From an uncultured Lachnospiraceae bacterium (GTDB taxonomy: Bacteria > Bacillota > Clostridia > Lachnospirales > Lachnospiraceae): DNA of 64,000 bases. The stretch lies in NCBI GenBank assembly GCA_947625755.1, contig CANQPJ010000004.1, positions 58,501 to 122,500 on the forward strand, given 5' to 3'. Position numbers and translations under genes: made by a program. The notes under the pieces were generated by a model. It was not told the origin of the DNA and searched no databases. It saw only the letters and a list, made by a program, of their open reading frames with translations. The first letter of the stretch is position 1, and each line of letters opens with the position of its first letter. Below are positions 45,739 through 55,576 of this stretch, piece after piece.

Positions 45739-46542
45739 ATGATTTTAAATGAAACATTCACACTGGCAAACGGTGTTAAAATACCAAAAATCGGTTTAGG
45801 AACATGGCAGATTCCTGATGGAGAAGAAACATACAAATCAGTGATGTTTGCTCTAAAAAACGGATACAGACACATTGACACAGCAAAGGCTTACGGAAAT
45901 GAAGGCAGTGTAGGAAGAGCCATCAAAGATTTTGGAATTGCCAGAGAAGAGATATTTGTCACAACAAAACTTCCGGCAGAATGTAAAGGATATGATATTA
46001 CAAAAAAATGTTTTGAGGAATCTTTATCTGATTTAGGACTGGATTATATTGACTTATATTTAATACATGCGCCATGGCCTTGGGACAAAATCGGAATGGA
46101 TTGTACAGAGGGAAATATAGAAAGCTGGAGAGCCATGGAAGAAATCTACGGGGAGAAAAAAGCAAGAGCAATCGGAATTTCAAATTTTGCTCCGGAACAC
46201 ATACAACCTGTGCTTGATCACTGTAAAGTAGTTCCTATGGTAGACCAGATTAGTTTCCATGTCGGAAACAGACAGGAACATATTGTAGAAAAATGTAAGG
46301 AGAACAATATTCAGCTGATGGCATATTCGCCACTGGCAACAGGTGGATTGGTAGATGATGAATATGTTGCAAAAATTGCAGAAAAATATAATGCTTCCAT
46401 TCCTCAAATTTGTATCAGATACTGTATACAAAAAGGAGCAGTTGCCATACCAAAATCAACAAAAGAAGAGAGAATTATATCAAATGCGCAGCTTGATTTT
46501 GAAATCAGCGATGAAGATATGGCATATTTAGATAAAAAATAA
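45739..46542 (+). CDS. Aldo/keto reductase
   Basis: A 267-residue (beta/alpha)8-barrel oxidoreductase of the AKR superfamily. It reduces aldehydes or ketones with NAD(P)H. Visible motifs: GLGTWQIPDGEE, RHIDTAKAYGNE with catalytic Asp and Tyr, TKLPAE with Lys, LYLIHAPWPW with His, and IPKSTKEERI for cofactor binding. Length is typical of AKR5-like bacterial enzymes. It follows the beta-helix operon by 54 bp with its own AAAGG site, and might be the last gene of that unit, but a role in glucan use is not evident. The SDR gene 4 bp downstream is on the opposite strand. Confidence 0.93.
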   Translation: MILNETFTLANGVKIPKIGLGTWQIPDGEETYKSVMFALKNGYRHIDTAKAYGNEGSVGRAIKDFGIAREEIFVTTKLPAECKGYDITKKCFEESLSDLGLDYIDLYLIHAPWPWDKIGMDCTEGNIESWRAMEEIYGEKKARAIGISNFAPEHIQPVLDHCKVVPMVDQISFHVGNRQEHIVEKCKENNIQLMAYSPLATGGLVDDEYVAKIAEKYNASIPQICIRYCIQKGAVAIPKSTKEERIISNAQLDFEISDEDMAYLDKK

Positions 46543-46546
46543 CAGC

Positions 46547-47269
46547 TTATATGGTCCAGCCCCCGTCTACAGTGATAATCTGTCCGGTCATATATGGGCT
46601 GGCGGTAAGAATGGCATATACTGTGTCTGCAATATCCCCTGTCGTACCGATGCGTCCGGCAGGGATTTCTTCTATAATATTATTTAAATCTTCATCGGAA
46701 AGATGGGCATTCATTTGCGTATCAATTATTCCACAGGCGATAGTATTTACCTGAATGTTGGAAGGAGCCAATTCTTTTGCAAGCGCCATGGTTAATGCGT
46801 TTAGCGCTCCTTTTGTTGCAGAGTAAGCTGCTTCACAGGAAGCGCCGCAGCTGCCCCATACAGAGGAAATATTAATAATCTTTCCATATCCCTGTTTTAA
46901 AAAGAAGGGGATAACTGCCTGGCTGAGCGATAATGCAGAGGTAACGTTGGTGTTCCATAGGTTATTCCATGCTTCTTTTGATAAATCCTGTATTAGACCT
47001 ACGACAGAAATACCTGCATTATTTATTAGAACATCTACATTTAAATTTTTTTCTTCTATATAAAAAAATAATTTTTTTGCAGAATCAAAATCTGATAAAT
47101 CGCATGGAAAACTATAAAAGTTTTCACCCAGCTGGCGGGACAGTTGTTGTATAGAATCTTCATTCCTGTAGTATGTCCCCACAACGGTATAACCGTTATT
47201 TACTAATTTTCTTGTAATCTCTGCTCCAATATCTCCGGATGCACCGGTAACAATCGCTGTTTTCTTCAT
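46547..47269 (-). CDS. Short-chain dehydrogenase/reductase (FabG-like)
   Basis: A 240-residue Rossmann-fold oxidoreductase. TGASGDIG (residues 8-15) binds NAD(P), NNAGIS is the structural motif, and ISSVWGSCGASCEAAYSATKGA contains the catalytic Ser, Tyr and Lys (YxxxK). It resembles FabG, the 3-oxoacyl-ACP reductase, in size and in the end (TGQIITVDGGW), but it is isolated from other fatty-acid genes, so the substrate may differ. It converges with the aldo/keto reductase gene (4 bp gap). No terminator hairpin separates them. Confidence 0.92.
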   Translation of the reverse strand: MKKTAIVTGASGDIGAEITRKLVNNGYTVVGTYYRNEDSIQQLSRQLGENFYSFPCDLSDFDSAKKLFFYIEEKNLNVDVLINNAGISVVGLIQDLSKEAWNNLWNTNVTSALSLSQAVIPFFLKQGYGKIINISSVWGSCGASCEAAYSATKGALNALTMALAKELAPSNIQVNTIACGIIDTQMNAHLSDEDLNNIIEEIPAGRIGTTGDIADTVYAILTASPYMTGQIITVDGGWTI

Positions 47270-47446
47270 TCATATCTCCTAAATTTCAAACTTTTATCAA
47301 AACAATTATTTTCTATATTTAAAATAACATATAATGGAATAATTTTCTATGCACATTTACTTTAATAAAGCAGGTTAGAAGCACCTTCGGCGTTGAATTT
47401 TATTTGTACCGGTCTGCTTGATTGTTTACATAAAATGAAAAAATGG

Positions 47447-47475
47447 TTGACATAGGTTAGACAGGGTGCTATATT
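47447..47475 (+). promoter_or_regulatory. Promoter of the NlpC/P60 gene
   Basis: TTGACA (47447-47452), exactly 17 bp, TATATT (47470-47475): nearly consensus, 55 bp before the start. An imperfect hairpin around 47368-47419 (AAGCAG...CTGCTT) lies upstream. Confidence 0.75.
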
Positions 47476-47530
47476 GTAATAAAATTGTAACATTTAGAGT
47501 TGAGAAAATAATAAATGGAGGCACATATCA

Positions 47531-48847
47531 ATGGAACGCAATATTGCAAAGAAGTTTATTGGTGGAGTTCTTACAGTTATTATGGTTGCTACGCCCATAA
47601 GACCGGTGCTTGCAGAAGAGTTAAATACCGAGATAGCAAGTGCAGGTGCTGCAGTAGCCATTGAAAATTACATTCAAAATACCGGTAGCGAAGAGGAATT
47701 ATCCAAGTATCTTCCGGCACCGGAACAGGTACAACAGACACAAAAGCCTGTAAATAAGTTACAAAGTAAACAAATCAAAATGTTTTCTGATATTGCCATT
47801 GCCAAAGTAAGCGGTGGAGATGAAGATTACGTTAATGTTAGAAAAAAACCCGGTACAAAATCAAAAAGAGTGGGGAAAATATACAATAATTGTGGAGCGA
47901 CAATTATCAAGACAACAAAAAACGGATGGTACAAAATAAAATCCGGAAACTGTACAGGTTATATTAAAGCTGAATATTTTGTAACCGGAAAGAAAGCCGC
48001 ATCAAATGCAATGGATAATGGTTACGTGTTTGCAAATGTTAAAGCAAACGGACTCCATGTCAGAAAAACAGCAAACCAGAGCGGAGAGGTAGTGACTAAC
48101 ATTTACCGAAATGATAACTGTGTTATTAAAAAGTTCAGTGATGATGGTAAATGGGTTAAAGTTAAAATCGGTGATGGTGTCAGCGGATGGGTTTCTTCTG
48201 ACTATGTAAAAGTCAGCGTGGATATGGAAACTGCGATAACCAACGCTGAAGAGAAAGCCAAGATTAAAGCTCAAAAAGAACAGGAAGAAAGAGAACGACA
48301 GGCGCAGTTAGCAGCGCAGGCGGCAGAAGAGCAGAATAATCAACCTGCAGAAAACAATAATCAGCAGGCGCCTGATAATGGAAATGTAAGTCCAAATAAT
48401 AACAACAATAATAATAATAATACATATCATGCTCCAACGAAAACTACACAGCCGGCACCAAAGAAAACTACATATGGAAATGGTTCAGGTTCAGGAGCAT
48501 CAGCTGTAGTAGCATACGCAAAACAATTTCTTGGAAATCCATATGTATATGGCGGTTCAAGCCTGACAAGGGGAACCGACTGTTCCGGATTTACCATGTC
48601 AGTATATGCACATTTTGGATATTCACTGAACCGCTCGTCTTATACGCAGGTATATAATGGAAGAGCTGTATCCATGAGTTCATTGCTGCCGGGAGATTTG
48701 TTGTTCTATAAGTATAATAGTTCAACAATCAGCCATGTGGCAATGTATATTGGAGGAGGACAAATTATTCATGCTTCGACTCCTTCGACAGGAATTACTA
48801 TCGGTGGAATGGGTTCACCATGTGCGGCAAGAAGAATTATTGGTTAG
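47531..48847 (+). CDS. SH3-domain NlpC/P60 peptidoglycan endopeptidase
   Basis: A 438-residue secreted wall hydrolase. Signal peptide (about 1-28), two bacterial SH3b domains (VNVRKKPGTKSKRVGKIYNNC and GLHVRKTANQSGEVVTNIYR) that target peptidoglycan, a charged and then Gln/Asn-rich coiled/linker region (about 230-310), and a C-terminal NlpC/P60 domain (about 325-438). The catalytic Cys is in GTDCSGFTM, the His in ISHVAMYIG and the third residue in IIHAS. Such enzymes cut gamma-D-Glu/diaminopimelate bonds and serve in cell separation or wall turnover. A near-consensus promoter drives it, and repeat copy 3 follows directly. Confidence 0.93.
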   Translation: MERNIAKKFIGGVLTVIMVATPIRPVLAEELNTEIASAGAAVAIENYIQNTGSEEELSKYLPAPEQVQQTQKPVNKLQSKQIKMFSDIAIAKVSGGDEDYVNVRKKPGTKSKRVGKIYNNCGATIIKTTKNGWYKIKSGNCTGYIKAEYFVTGKKAASNAMDNGYVFANVKANGLHVRKTANQSGEVVTNIYRNDNCVIKKFSDDGKWVKVKIGDGVSGWVSSDYVKVSVDMETAITNAEEKAKIKAQKEQEERERQAQLAAQAAEEQNNQPAENNNQQAPDNGNVSPNNNNNNNNNTYHAPTKTTQPAPKKTTYGNGSGSGASAVVAYAKQFLGNPYVYGGSSLTRGTDCSGFTMSVYAHFGYSLNRSSYTQVYNGRAVSMSSLLPGDLLFYKYNSSTISHVAMYIGGGQIIHASTPSTGITIGGMGSPCAARRIIG

Positions 48848-48865
48848 TAAAAGAATAAAATATTA

Positions 48866-49287
48866 GGAGGGCTGTGAAAAGTCCCTAGTTTGCAGAACCT
48901 GCATCCGCATTAGCGGCTGCAGGTTCTGTCTTTCTATATTTACAATTTACATATATTAGTATTTTATAATTTGATATAGATATGTAATATATGTTTACTT
49001 GCTATGGATTTCCCAAGAATTTACATATAATCTGGCTTGTTTAGTGGAGAATATATGTAATACATTCTCACTTGCTATGGATTGGTCAAGATTTTACATA
49101 TAGGTTTGGTTTGTTTTACAAAAAATATATGTAATTGATTTTCCCTCACTATGAATTCCTCAAGAATTTACATATATACTTGTTCTGTTTTACAAAAAAT
49201 ATATGTAATTGATTCTCACCCACTATGAATTCCTCAAGATTTTACATATATATTTGGAAATATGATAAAAAATTTTATTAAACTCCC
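48866..49287 (+). mobile_element. MITE-like hairpin-array repeat, copy 3
   Basis: Third copy, same orientation as copy 2. The palindrome (48893-48928) has one mismatch (GCGGCTG instead of GCGGATG). TTACATAT units at 48947, 49021, 49094, 49168 and 49242 give periods of 74, 73, 74 and 74 bp, making four hairpins and a half unit. About 80 bp between palindrome and first unit, present in copies 1 and 2, are deleted. The ends are decayed: GGGCTGTGAAAAGTCCC on the left and TTATTAAACTCCC on the right. The gap from 49288 to 49750 beyond it holds no gene I can support. Confidence 0.72.
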
Positions 49288-49501
49288 TCTTTTTAATATT
49301 CTTTTTTCTCCCTGTGAGAGAAAGCTCATAAAGAAAATTGCAGGGTATATAAACAGAAGAATAAACAGAGAAAAGACCATACATATGGCTTTTAAAAATG
49401 TCAAGAACTTATGTTGAAAATGCACAATTTCATTACATCTTAACAAAACGCACGTTCTTTTTTAATTCGACAAAGATTTACATAAAAAAACACGAAAAAA
49501 G

Positions 49502-49602
49502 GTTAATGATGTTAATAACTCGGTTAATAACCCATGTTTTCGAAAAAATATACAGCAAAAAACATGTTAATAACTTAACTTACACACAATTATGTCAATA
49601 AC
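49502..49602 (+). repeat. Cluster of GTTAATAAC motifs upstream of hpf
   Basis: GTTAATGAT (49502), GTTAATAAC (49511, 49523, 49566) and GTCAATAAC (49594) occur within 101 bp in a very AT-rich stretch upstream of hpf. Three are exact. The two at 49511 and 49523 are 12 bp apart. A transcription-factor binding cluster is possible; the factor is unknown. They do not look like DnaA boxes. Confidence 0.45.
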
Positions 49603-49750
49603 AGTCGAAAAATGAAAAAAAGAAAACAATTGTGTATTTTGCACAAAAATGTATCTACAAATTATTCAAGAAAAAAATAGGATTTCCGTTGTTAATACTA
49701 TATGAAATATGATATAATTTAATTACCAGATAAGGAAAGGAAGTGGCACT

Positions 49751-50290
49751 ATGAAAATTAAAATTTTCGGAAAAAACATTGAAGTGACAGAGGGCATTAA
49801 AAGTGCTATCAATGAAAAACTTGGCAAGTTGGACAAGTATTTCACCAAAGAAGTCAGAGCGGATGTGACTCTTAGCGTAAACCGAAACGAACAGAAAGTG
49901 GAGGTGACAATTCCGGTAAAGGGCAATATCATTAGAGCAGAGGAAATAAGTGAAGATATGTATGCATCTATTGACATGGTCGAGGAGACAATAGAGCGCC
50001 AGTTAGTTAAATATAAAAATAAATTAATTGACAGAAAAAAAGCATATCGTGATAATTTTACAAAAGATTATATTGATACGGATTATGATGAAGAAGATGA
50101 GGATGTAATAAAGATAGTTCGAACGAAGAGCTTCGGTATAAAACCTATGGATGCGGAAGAGGCTTGTGTTCAGATGGAATTATTAGGACACAATTTCTTT
50201 GTTTTCCTCAATGCAGATACGGATGAGGTAAATGTAGTTTATAAGAGAAAAGGTGGAACCTATGGTTTGATTGAACCAATTTTTGATTAA
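49751..50290 (+). CDS. hpf: Ribosome hibernation-promoting factor (long form)
   Basis: A 179-residue long-type HPF, which binds the 30S decoding centre and joins 70S ribosomes into inactive 100S dimers in slow growth. The N-terminal domain (1-100, MKIKIFGKNIEVTEGIKSAI) is the RaiA/YfiA fold; the C-terminal part (about 120-179, SFGIKPMDAEEACVQMELLGH and YKRKGGTYGLIEP) is the dimerisation domain. Both are complete. GGAAAGGAAG precedes the ATG. It is typically placed before secA in Firmicutes, as here, and ends in its own terminator. The motif cluster upstream may carry its growth-phase control. Confidence 0.94.
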   Translation: MKIKIFGKNIEVTEGIKSAINEKLGKLDKYFTKEVRADVTLSVNRNEQKVEVTIPVKGNIIRAEEISEDMYASIDMVEETIERQLVKYKNKLIDRKKAYRDNFTKDYIDTDYDEEDEDVIKIVRTKSFGIKPMDAEEACVQMELLGHNFFVFLNADTDEVNVVYKRKGGTYGLIEPIFD

Positions 50291-50306
50291 ATAAAATAAT
50301 GACAGG

Positions 50307-50335
50307 GCGGTATCACATGATACCGTCTTTTTTTT
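50307..50335 (+). terminator. Terminator of hpf
   Basis: GACGG-like arm GGCGGTATCA pairs with TGATACCGTC around CA, followed by eight T. Confidence 0.9.
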
Positions 50336-50460
50336 GTTCACGAAAAATTTACAATGTTTACAATAATATAAAATCAAAAATATTGAATAAATAAAATGAA
50401 AATGGTAATATATTGATTAGTGTGTAAAAAGATTTCACAAATATATTAGAGGAGATTACC

Positions 50461-53034
50461 ATGAGTGTAATTAGTAAAATTGTAGGAACGCATAGTGAGC
50501 GTGAACTAAAAAGACACAAACATACGTTGGAGAAGATTCTTGAATTAAAACCGGAAATGGAGAAACTTTCTGAAGAACAGATGAAAGCAAAGACGGAGGA
50601 CTTCAGGAAACGGTTAAAGGATGGAGAGACTTTAAATGATATTCTGCCGGAAGCATTTGCTTTAGTCCGTGAGGCGACCCGTAGAACGCTGGGAACAGAG
50701 CATTATCCATGCCAGATTTTAGGTGGAATTATTCTTCATGAAGGACGTATTGCAGAGATGAAAACCGGTGAAGGTAAAACACAGACCTGTTTACTTCCGG
50801 CTTATTTGAATGCATTAGAAGGAAAAGGAGTTCACATTGTAACAGTTAATGAGTATCTTGCCACCCGTGATGCTGAATGGATGGGACAAGTACATAAATA
50901 CTTAGGGCTTACGGTTGGATGTGTTTTAGCTGATATGGACCATGATGAAAAGAAGGCGGCATACGATTGTGACATTACCTATATTACCAATAATGAATTA
51001 GGTTTTGATTATTTAAGAGATAACATGGTCGTATATAAAGAGCAGTTAGTCCAGCGTGGATTATCTTATTGTATTATAGACGAGGTGGATTCTGTTTTGA
51101 TAGATGAGGCAAGAACTCCTCTTATTATTTCCGGACAGAGTGGAAAGTCTACAAAGTTATATGAAATGTGCGACATTTTAGCAAGACAGATGGAAAAAGG
51201 TACAGCAAATCCGGAGTTGAGCAAGATGGATGCCATTATGGGTGTAGATATTGAGGAAGATGGAGATTTTCTTGTCAATGAAAAGGATAAGATTATCAAT
51301 CTTACTGCTCAAGGTATTGCTAAAGTAGAAAAGTTCTTCCATATTGACAATTATGCTGATGCAGAAAATCTGGAATTACAGCATAATGTGATTTTGGCTC
51401 TTCGTGCGCATAATTTAATGCACAGAGATCAGGACTATGTTGTGAAAGATGATGAAGTTCTCATTGTTGATGAATTTACCGGACGTATTATGCCGGGAAG
51501 AAGATATTCTGACGGATTACATCAGGCGATTGAGGCGAAAGAGCATGTAAAGGTTAATAGAGAAAGTAAAACTTTAGCTACAATTACATTCCAGAACTTT
51601 TTTAACAAATATCCGAAGAAAGCCGGCATGACCGGTACAGCGCTTACGGAAGAAAAGGAGTTCAGGGATATATATAGTATGGACGTTGTGGAGATACCTA
51701 CCAACAAACCAATTGCCAGAATCGATCATAACGATGCCGTATTTAAAACCAAACGTGGAAAATTAAATGCAGTTGCAAATGAAATAGAAAAATCTTACAA
51801 AAAAGGACAGCCTGTATTGGTTGGTACGATTAATATTGATTCTTCAGAGGAAATCAGTGGCATATTAAGAAAACGCGGTATTCCGCATAAGGTATTAAAT
51901 GCTAAATTCCATGAGATGGAGGCAGAAATTGTAGCACAGGCAGGACATCATGGTGCAGTAACGATTGCTACGAACATGGCTGGTCGTGGTACGGATATTA
52001 AACTTGATGATGAGGCAAAGGCAGCAGGCGGTTTAAAGATTGTTGGTACGGAAAGACATGAGTCAAGACGTATTGATAATCAGCTTCGCGGACGTTCAGG
52101 ACGTCAGGGAGATGTGGGCGAATCAAAGTTTTATATCTCTTTGGAAGATGATATTATGAGATTATTTGCATCTGAAAAACTGATGGCAGTATTTAACGCG
52201 CTTGGAGTACCTGAAGACGAAGAGCTACATCATAAGTCTCTTACGAGTACGATTGAGAGAGCGCAGAAAAAAATTGAGGGAAATAACTTTGGTATCAGAA
52301 AAAATCTGATGGAATACGATAAGGTAAATAATGACCAAAGAGAAATTATCTATTCAGAAAGAGCAAGGGTTTTGAATGGCGAAAACATGAGAGACTCTAT
52401 CATTAAGATGATTAATGAGGTTATTGAGTCTCAAGTAGATATGTTTATTCGAGATGACCAGTCTGCAAAGGATTGGGATTTGACCGGACTTGCACAGTCT
52501 TTGTTTGAAATTATTCCGTTCAAACTTTCAGGTAAAAAAGAAGATATTGAACATTTAAGTAAATCAGAATTTAAGCAGATGCTCAAGGAAGAAGCATTGA
52601 AACTTTATGAAGCGAAGGAAGCAGAATTTCCTGAACCGGAACATATTAGAGAATTAGAGAGAATTGTTTTGTTAAAAGTTATTGACAGAAAGTGGATGGA
52701 TCATCTGGACGATATGGAACAGCTCAAGCAGGGAATCGGACTGATGGCATATGGACAGAAAGATCCCGCTGTAGAATACAAGATTCAAGGCTTCGATATG
52801 TTTGGATTTATGATTGAAAATATCAAAATCGATACGGTTAAGACGCTATATCATATTCAGGTAGAACAGAATGTAGAACGTGAAGAAGTAGCAAAAGTTA
52901 CCGGAACCAACAAGGATGACGACGGTGGAGTGAGAAAGCCAAAGCAGAGAAGCGAGGCGAAAATATATCCTAATGACCCGTGTCCTTGTGGAAGTGGTAA
53001 AAAATATAAGAATTGCTGTGGCAGAAAAGCGTAA
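50461..53034 (+). CDS. secA: Preprotein translocase ATPase SecA
   Basis: An 857-residue motor that pushes unfolded secretory proteins through SecYEG using ATP. Expected parts are visible: Walker [15 protein letters not shown], the DEAD-like [20 protein letters not shown], the second nucleotide domain with [13 protein letters not shown] and [17 protein letters not shown], and the C-terminal zinc-binding [13 protein letters not shown] that contacts SecB or ribosomes. Length is normal. GAGGAG lies 7 bases before the ATG. It is separated from hpf and from prfB by hairpins. It supports the large set of signal-peptide proteins elsewhere in the window. Confidence 0.98.
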   Translation: MSVISKIVGTHSERELKRHKHTLEKILELKPEMEKLSEEQMKAKTEDFRKRLKDGETLNDILPEAFALVREATRRTLGTEHYPCQILGGIILHEGRIAEMKTGEGKTQTCLLPAYLNALEGKGVHIVTVNEYLATRDAEWMGQVHKYLGLTVGCVLADMDHDEKKAAYDCDITYITNNELGFDYLRDNMVVYKEQLVQRGLSYCIIDEVDSVLIDEARTPLIISGQSGKSTKLYEMCDILARQMEKGTANPELSKMDAIMGVDIEEDGDFLVNEKDKIINLTAQGIAKVEKFFHIDNYADAENLELQHNVILALRAHNLMHRDQDYVVKDDEVLIVDEFTGRIMPGRRYSDGLHQAIEAKEHVKVNRESKTLATITFQNFFNKYPKKAGMTGTALTEEKEFRDIYSMDVVEIPTNKPIARIDHNDAVFKTKRGKLNAVANEIEKSYKKGQPVLVGTINIDSSEEISGILRKRGIPHKVLNAKFHEMEAEIVAQAGHHGAVTIATNMAGRGTDIKLDDEAKAAGGLKIVGTERHESRRIDNQLRGRSGRQGDVGESKFYISLEDDIMRLFASEKLMAVFNALGVPEDEELHHKSLTSTIERAQKKIEGNNFGIRKNLMEYDKVNNDQREIIYSERARVLNGENMRDSIIKMINEVIESQVDMFIRDDQSAKDWDLTGLAQSLFEIIPFKLSGKKEDIEHLSKSEFKQMLKEEALKLYEAKEAEFPEPEHIRELERIVLLKVIDRKWMDHLDDMEQLKQGIGLMAYGQKDPAVEYKIQGFDMFGFMIENIKIDTVKTLYHIQVEQNVEREEVAKVTGTNKDDDGGVRKPKQRSEAKIYPNDPCPCGSGKKYKNCCGRKA

Positions 53035-53042
53035 ACAAAAGG

Positions 53043-53073
53043 AAGCGAGGTAACAAAAGTTGCCTCGCTTTTC
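53043..53073 (+). terminator. Terminator between secA and prfB
   Basis: AAGCGAGGTAAC and GTTGCCTCGCTT form a 12-bp stem (one G-U pair) with an AAAA loop, followed by TTC only. It may partly uncouple the two genes. Confidence 0.7.
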
Positions 53074-53097
53074 AGAAATTAGAGACGAGGTATTTTT

Positions 53098-54219
53098 GTG
53101 ATTGAATTAGAGCAATATAAATATGAATGGAGTCAGTATAAAGAAAAAATAAAAGAGTTGGCGGATTCTTTTCATATTGAAATGAAACAATCAAAAATTA
53201 AAGAAATTGAAGAGATAATGGAACACCCGGATTTTTGGGATGATGTGACAAAGTCAACAGAAATCATGCAGGAATTAAAATCATTGAAATCTTCTTTGGA
53301 TATTATCCAAAATCTTCAAAATAGATATGAAGATTTGGGTATATTAATAGAAATGGGAGATGAAGAAGAGGATGCCGGTATCATTGAAGAGGTGGAATCG
53401 GAACTTAAATCTTTCATAAAAGAGTTTGACAAAGTGAAAATACAAACTCTGCTTTCAGGAGATTATGACAGATATAATGCAATTTTAAAAATTAATGCCG
53501 GTGCAGGTGGAACCGAATCCTGCGACTGGGCAGGCATGCTTTACCGCATGTTTACAAGATGGGCAGAATCAAAGGGATATAAGACAGAAGTAATTGATTT
53601 TCTGGATGGAGAAGAAGCAGGGTTAAAGTCTATTACATTTCAGGTGTCAGGTGAAAATGCATATGGTTATTTAAAATCAGAAAAAGGAGTACACCGGCTG
53701 GTGCGCATATCTCCCTTTAATGCGGCAGGAAAGAGACAGACATCCTTTGCATCTCTTGATGTGATGCCGGATATTGAAGAAGATTTGGATGTGGAAATTA
53801 ATGATGATGATATTCGCATTGACACATACCGCTCCAGCGGCGCCGGAGGGCAGCATATTAATAAAACGTCATCTGCTATCCGTATTACGCATTTACCAAC
53901 TGGAATTGTAGTACAGTGCCAAAACGAGCGTTCGCAGTTACAGAATAAGGACAGAGCCATGAAGATGCTGAAATCCAAACTGTATGTCCTAAAAAAACAG
54001 GAAGAGGAAGAAAAGCGTTCCGGAATTAGAGGAGAAGTAAAAGAGATTGGCTGGGGGAACCAGATTCGTTCCTATGTTATGCAGCCTTATACGATGGTAA
54101 AAGACCATAGAACAAACGAAGAAGTTGCAGATGTAAATAAAGTGCTGGATGGTTATCTGGACCCTTTTATCAATGCTTATCTAAAATGGATAAATGTAGA
54201 TAAAGATAATGAAATTTAG
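53098..54219 (+). CDS. prfB: Peptide chain release factor 2, without programmed frameshift
   Basis: A 373-residue RF2 that recognises UGA and UAA and releases the finished peptide. The stop-codon anticodon motif SPF is present (ISPFNAAG), and the catalytic GGQ lies in SGAGGQHINKT. Many bacteria regulate RF2 by a +1 frameshift at an early CUU-UGA; here the frame is open from the GTG start at 53098 (GAGG 8 bases upstream) through the equivalent region (LADSFHIEMKQ) with no UGA, so autoregulation by frameshift is absent. The gene follows secA by 63 bp, as in many Firmicutes. Confidence 0.95.
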   Translation: MIELEQYKYEWSQYKEKIKELADSFHIEMKQSKIKEIEEIMEHPDFWDDVTKSTEIMQELKSLKSSLDIIQNLQNRYEDLGILIEMGDEEEDAGIIEEVESELKSFIKEFDKVKIQTLLSGDYDRYNAILKINAGAGGTESCDWAGMLYRMFTRWAESKGYKTEVIDFLDGEEAGLKSITFQVSGENAYGYLKSEKGVHRLVRISPFNAAGKRQTSFASLDVMPDIEEDLDVEINDDDIRIDTYRSSGAGGQHINKTSSAIRITHLPTGIVVQCQNERSQLQNKDRAMKMLKSKLYVLKKQEEEEKRSGIRGEVKEIGWGNQIRSYVMQPYTMVKDHRTNEEVADVNKVLDGYLDPFINAYLKWINVDKDNEI

Positions 54220-54313
54220 TTGCGAAATATAAATAACCATGCTAAAATCTACACGTATTATTTTACATGATAAAGGAGCAGAGTGCTTCCGGATAAGACA
54301 TAAGGAGGACAAT

Positions 54314-55516
54314 ATGATTAAAGTTGCAATTTTGGGATACGGAACAGTAGGTTCAGGTGTATTTGAAATTATAAATGAAAATAAGGAATTACTCACTGCC
54401 AATACGGGAGATGAAATTCAAATCAAATATGTACTTGATTTGAGAGATTTTCCGGGAGACCCATGCGAGAAGGTATTGGTGCATGATTACAATATTATTT
54501 TAAATGATCCGGAAGTGGAAGTTGTGATTGAAGTGATGGGAGGATTAAAACCGGCTTATGACTTTGTGAAATCCGCGCTGGATGCAGGGAAGAGTGTCTG
54601 TACCTCTAACAAAGAGCTGGTTGCAAAATATGGAGCAGAGCTGGTGAGGATTGCCCATTCTCATAATAGAAATTTTCTTTTTGAAGCCGCTGTTGGCGGG
54701 GGAATTCCTATTATCCGCCCAATCAACATGCATATTACAGCGGATAAGATTTGTGAGATTACAGGAATTTTAAATGGAACAACCAATTACATTTTAACCA
54801 AAATGGATAAAGAAGGTGCAGATTTTGAAAGTACCCTCAAGACTGCACAGGATTTAGGATATGCAGAGCGCAATCCGGAAGCAGATATTGAAGGATATGA
54901 TGCCGTGCGGAAGATTGCTATTTTAGCATCTCTTGCCAAAGGAAAGACAGTAGATTTTGAGGAAGTTTATACAGAAGGCATTTCAAAGATTACAGCAGAA
55001 GATTTTAAGTATGCGAAAGCTATGGGGCGTTCTATCAAACTTCTTGGAAAATGCAAGAATGAAGATGATGTTGTTGTTGCATCTGTTGCGCCAAGACTTC
55101 TGGCGCCGGACCATCCGTTATATAACGTGAATGATGTTGTGAATGGCATTTTAATCCGCGGAAATATGGTGGGAGATTTGGTCTTCATTGGAAGCGGTGC
55201 AGGAAAACTTCCAACCGCCAGCGCAGTTGTATCAGATGTCGTGGATAGTATCAGACATTTGAATGTACCAACGACTATTATCTGGGATGAGGAAAAATTA
55301 GAATTAGAAGATTTTTCAAAGTCCCGAAAGAAATTTTTTGTACGGGCAAAGGTATCAAAGGAAGAAGCAGAGTCCGTATTTGGTTCTGTAGAATACATCG
55401 ATGCAGGAATTGATGGAGAAATAGGATTTATTACAGATAAAATCAGTGAAGAGGATTTTGAAGAAAAAGCAGACAGGCTTGGAAAAGTGGTATCCAGAAT
55501 CAGAGTCGAAGCGTAA
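54314..55516 (+). CDS. hom: Homoserine dehydrogenase
   Basis: A 400-residue NAD(P)-dependent enzyme that reduces aspartate semialdehyde to homoserine, the branch point for threonine and methionine. GYGTVGSGVFEII (about 8-20) is the nucleotide site; TSNKELVAKYG, AAVGGGIPIIRP and GILNGTTNYILTKM are the catalytic core. The last 70 residues look like an ACT domain for feedback control. The ATG at 54314 has AAGGAGG upstream; a longer frame to 54239 has none. It leads a run hom, kinase-like gene, lysC on the same strand, with short gaps of 60-70 bp and a hairpin at its stop codon. Confidence 0.95.
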   Translation: MIKVAILGYGTVGSGVFEIINENKELLTANTGDEIQIKYVLDLRDFPGDPCEKVLVHDYNIILNDPEVEVVIEVMGGLKPAYDFVKSALDAGKSVCTSNKELVAKYGAELVRIAHSHNRNFLFEAAVGGGIPIIRPINMHITADKICEITGILNGTTNYILTKMDKEGADFESTLKTAQDLGYAERNPEADIEGYDAVRKIAILASLAKGKTVDFEEVYTEGISKITAEDFKYAKAMGRSIKLLGKCKNEDDVVVASVAPRLLAPDHPLYNVNDVVNGILIRGNMVGDLVFIGSGAGKLPTASAVVSDVVDSIRHLNVPTTIIWDEEKLELEDFSKSRKKFFVRAKVSKEEAESVFGSVEYIDAGIDGEIGFITDKISEEDFEEKADRLGKVVSRIRVEA

Positions 55517-55530
55517 GCCGGCTCTGATTC
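55497..55530 (+). terminator. Hairpin over the hom stop codon
   Basis: GAATCAGAG (55497-55505) and CTCTGATTC (55522-55530) form a 9-bp stem that includes the end of hom, followed by ATTGTATTGTTTTT. Termination would be partial at best. Confidence 0.45.
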
Positions 55531-55576
55531 ATTGTATTGTTTTTAAGAAGTTGCATGGCAACGGAATGGAGTATTT

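Noticed and set aside
47341..47446. Riboswitch-like fold before the NlpC/P60 gene
   Set aside because: Only a weak 6-bp stem closes it, and the promoter at 47447 lies downstream, so it would not be in the transcript.
49398..49601. 67-residue open frame before hpf
   Set aside because: No ribosome site and it lies over the GTTAATAAC motif cluster; composition is typical of AT-rich noncoding DNA.
49288..49750. Replication-origin-like region
   Set aside because: It is AT-rich with short repeats, but I find no DnaA-box consensus (TTATCCACA) and no dnaA/dnaN neighbours.
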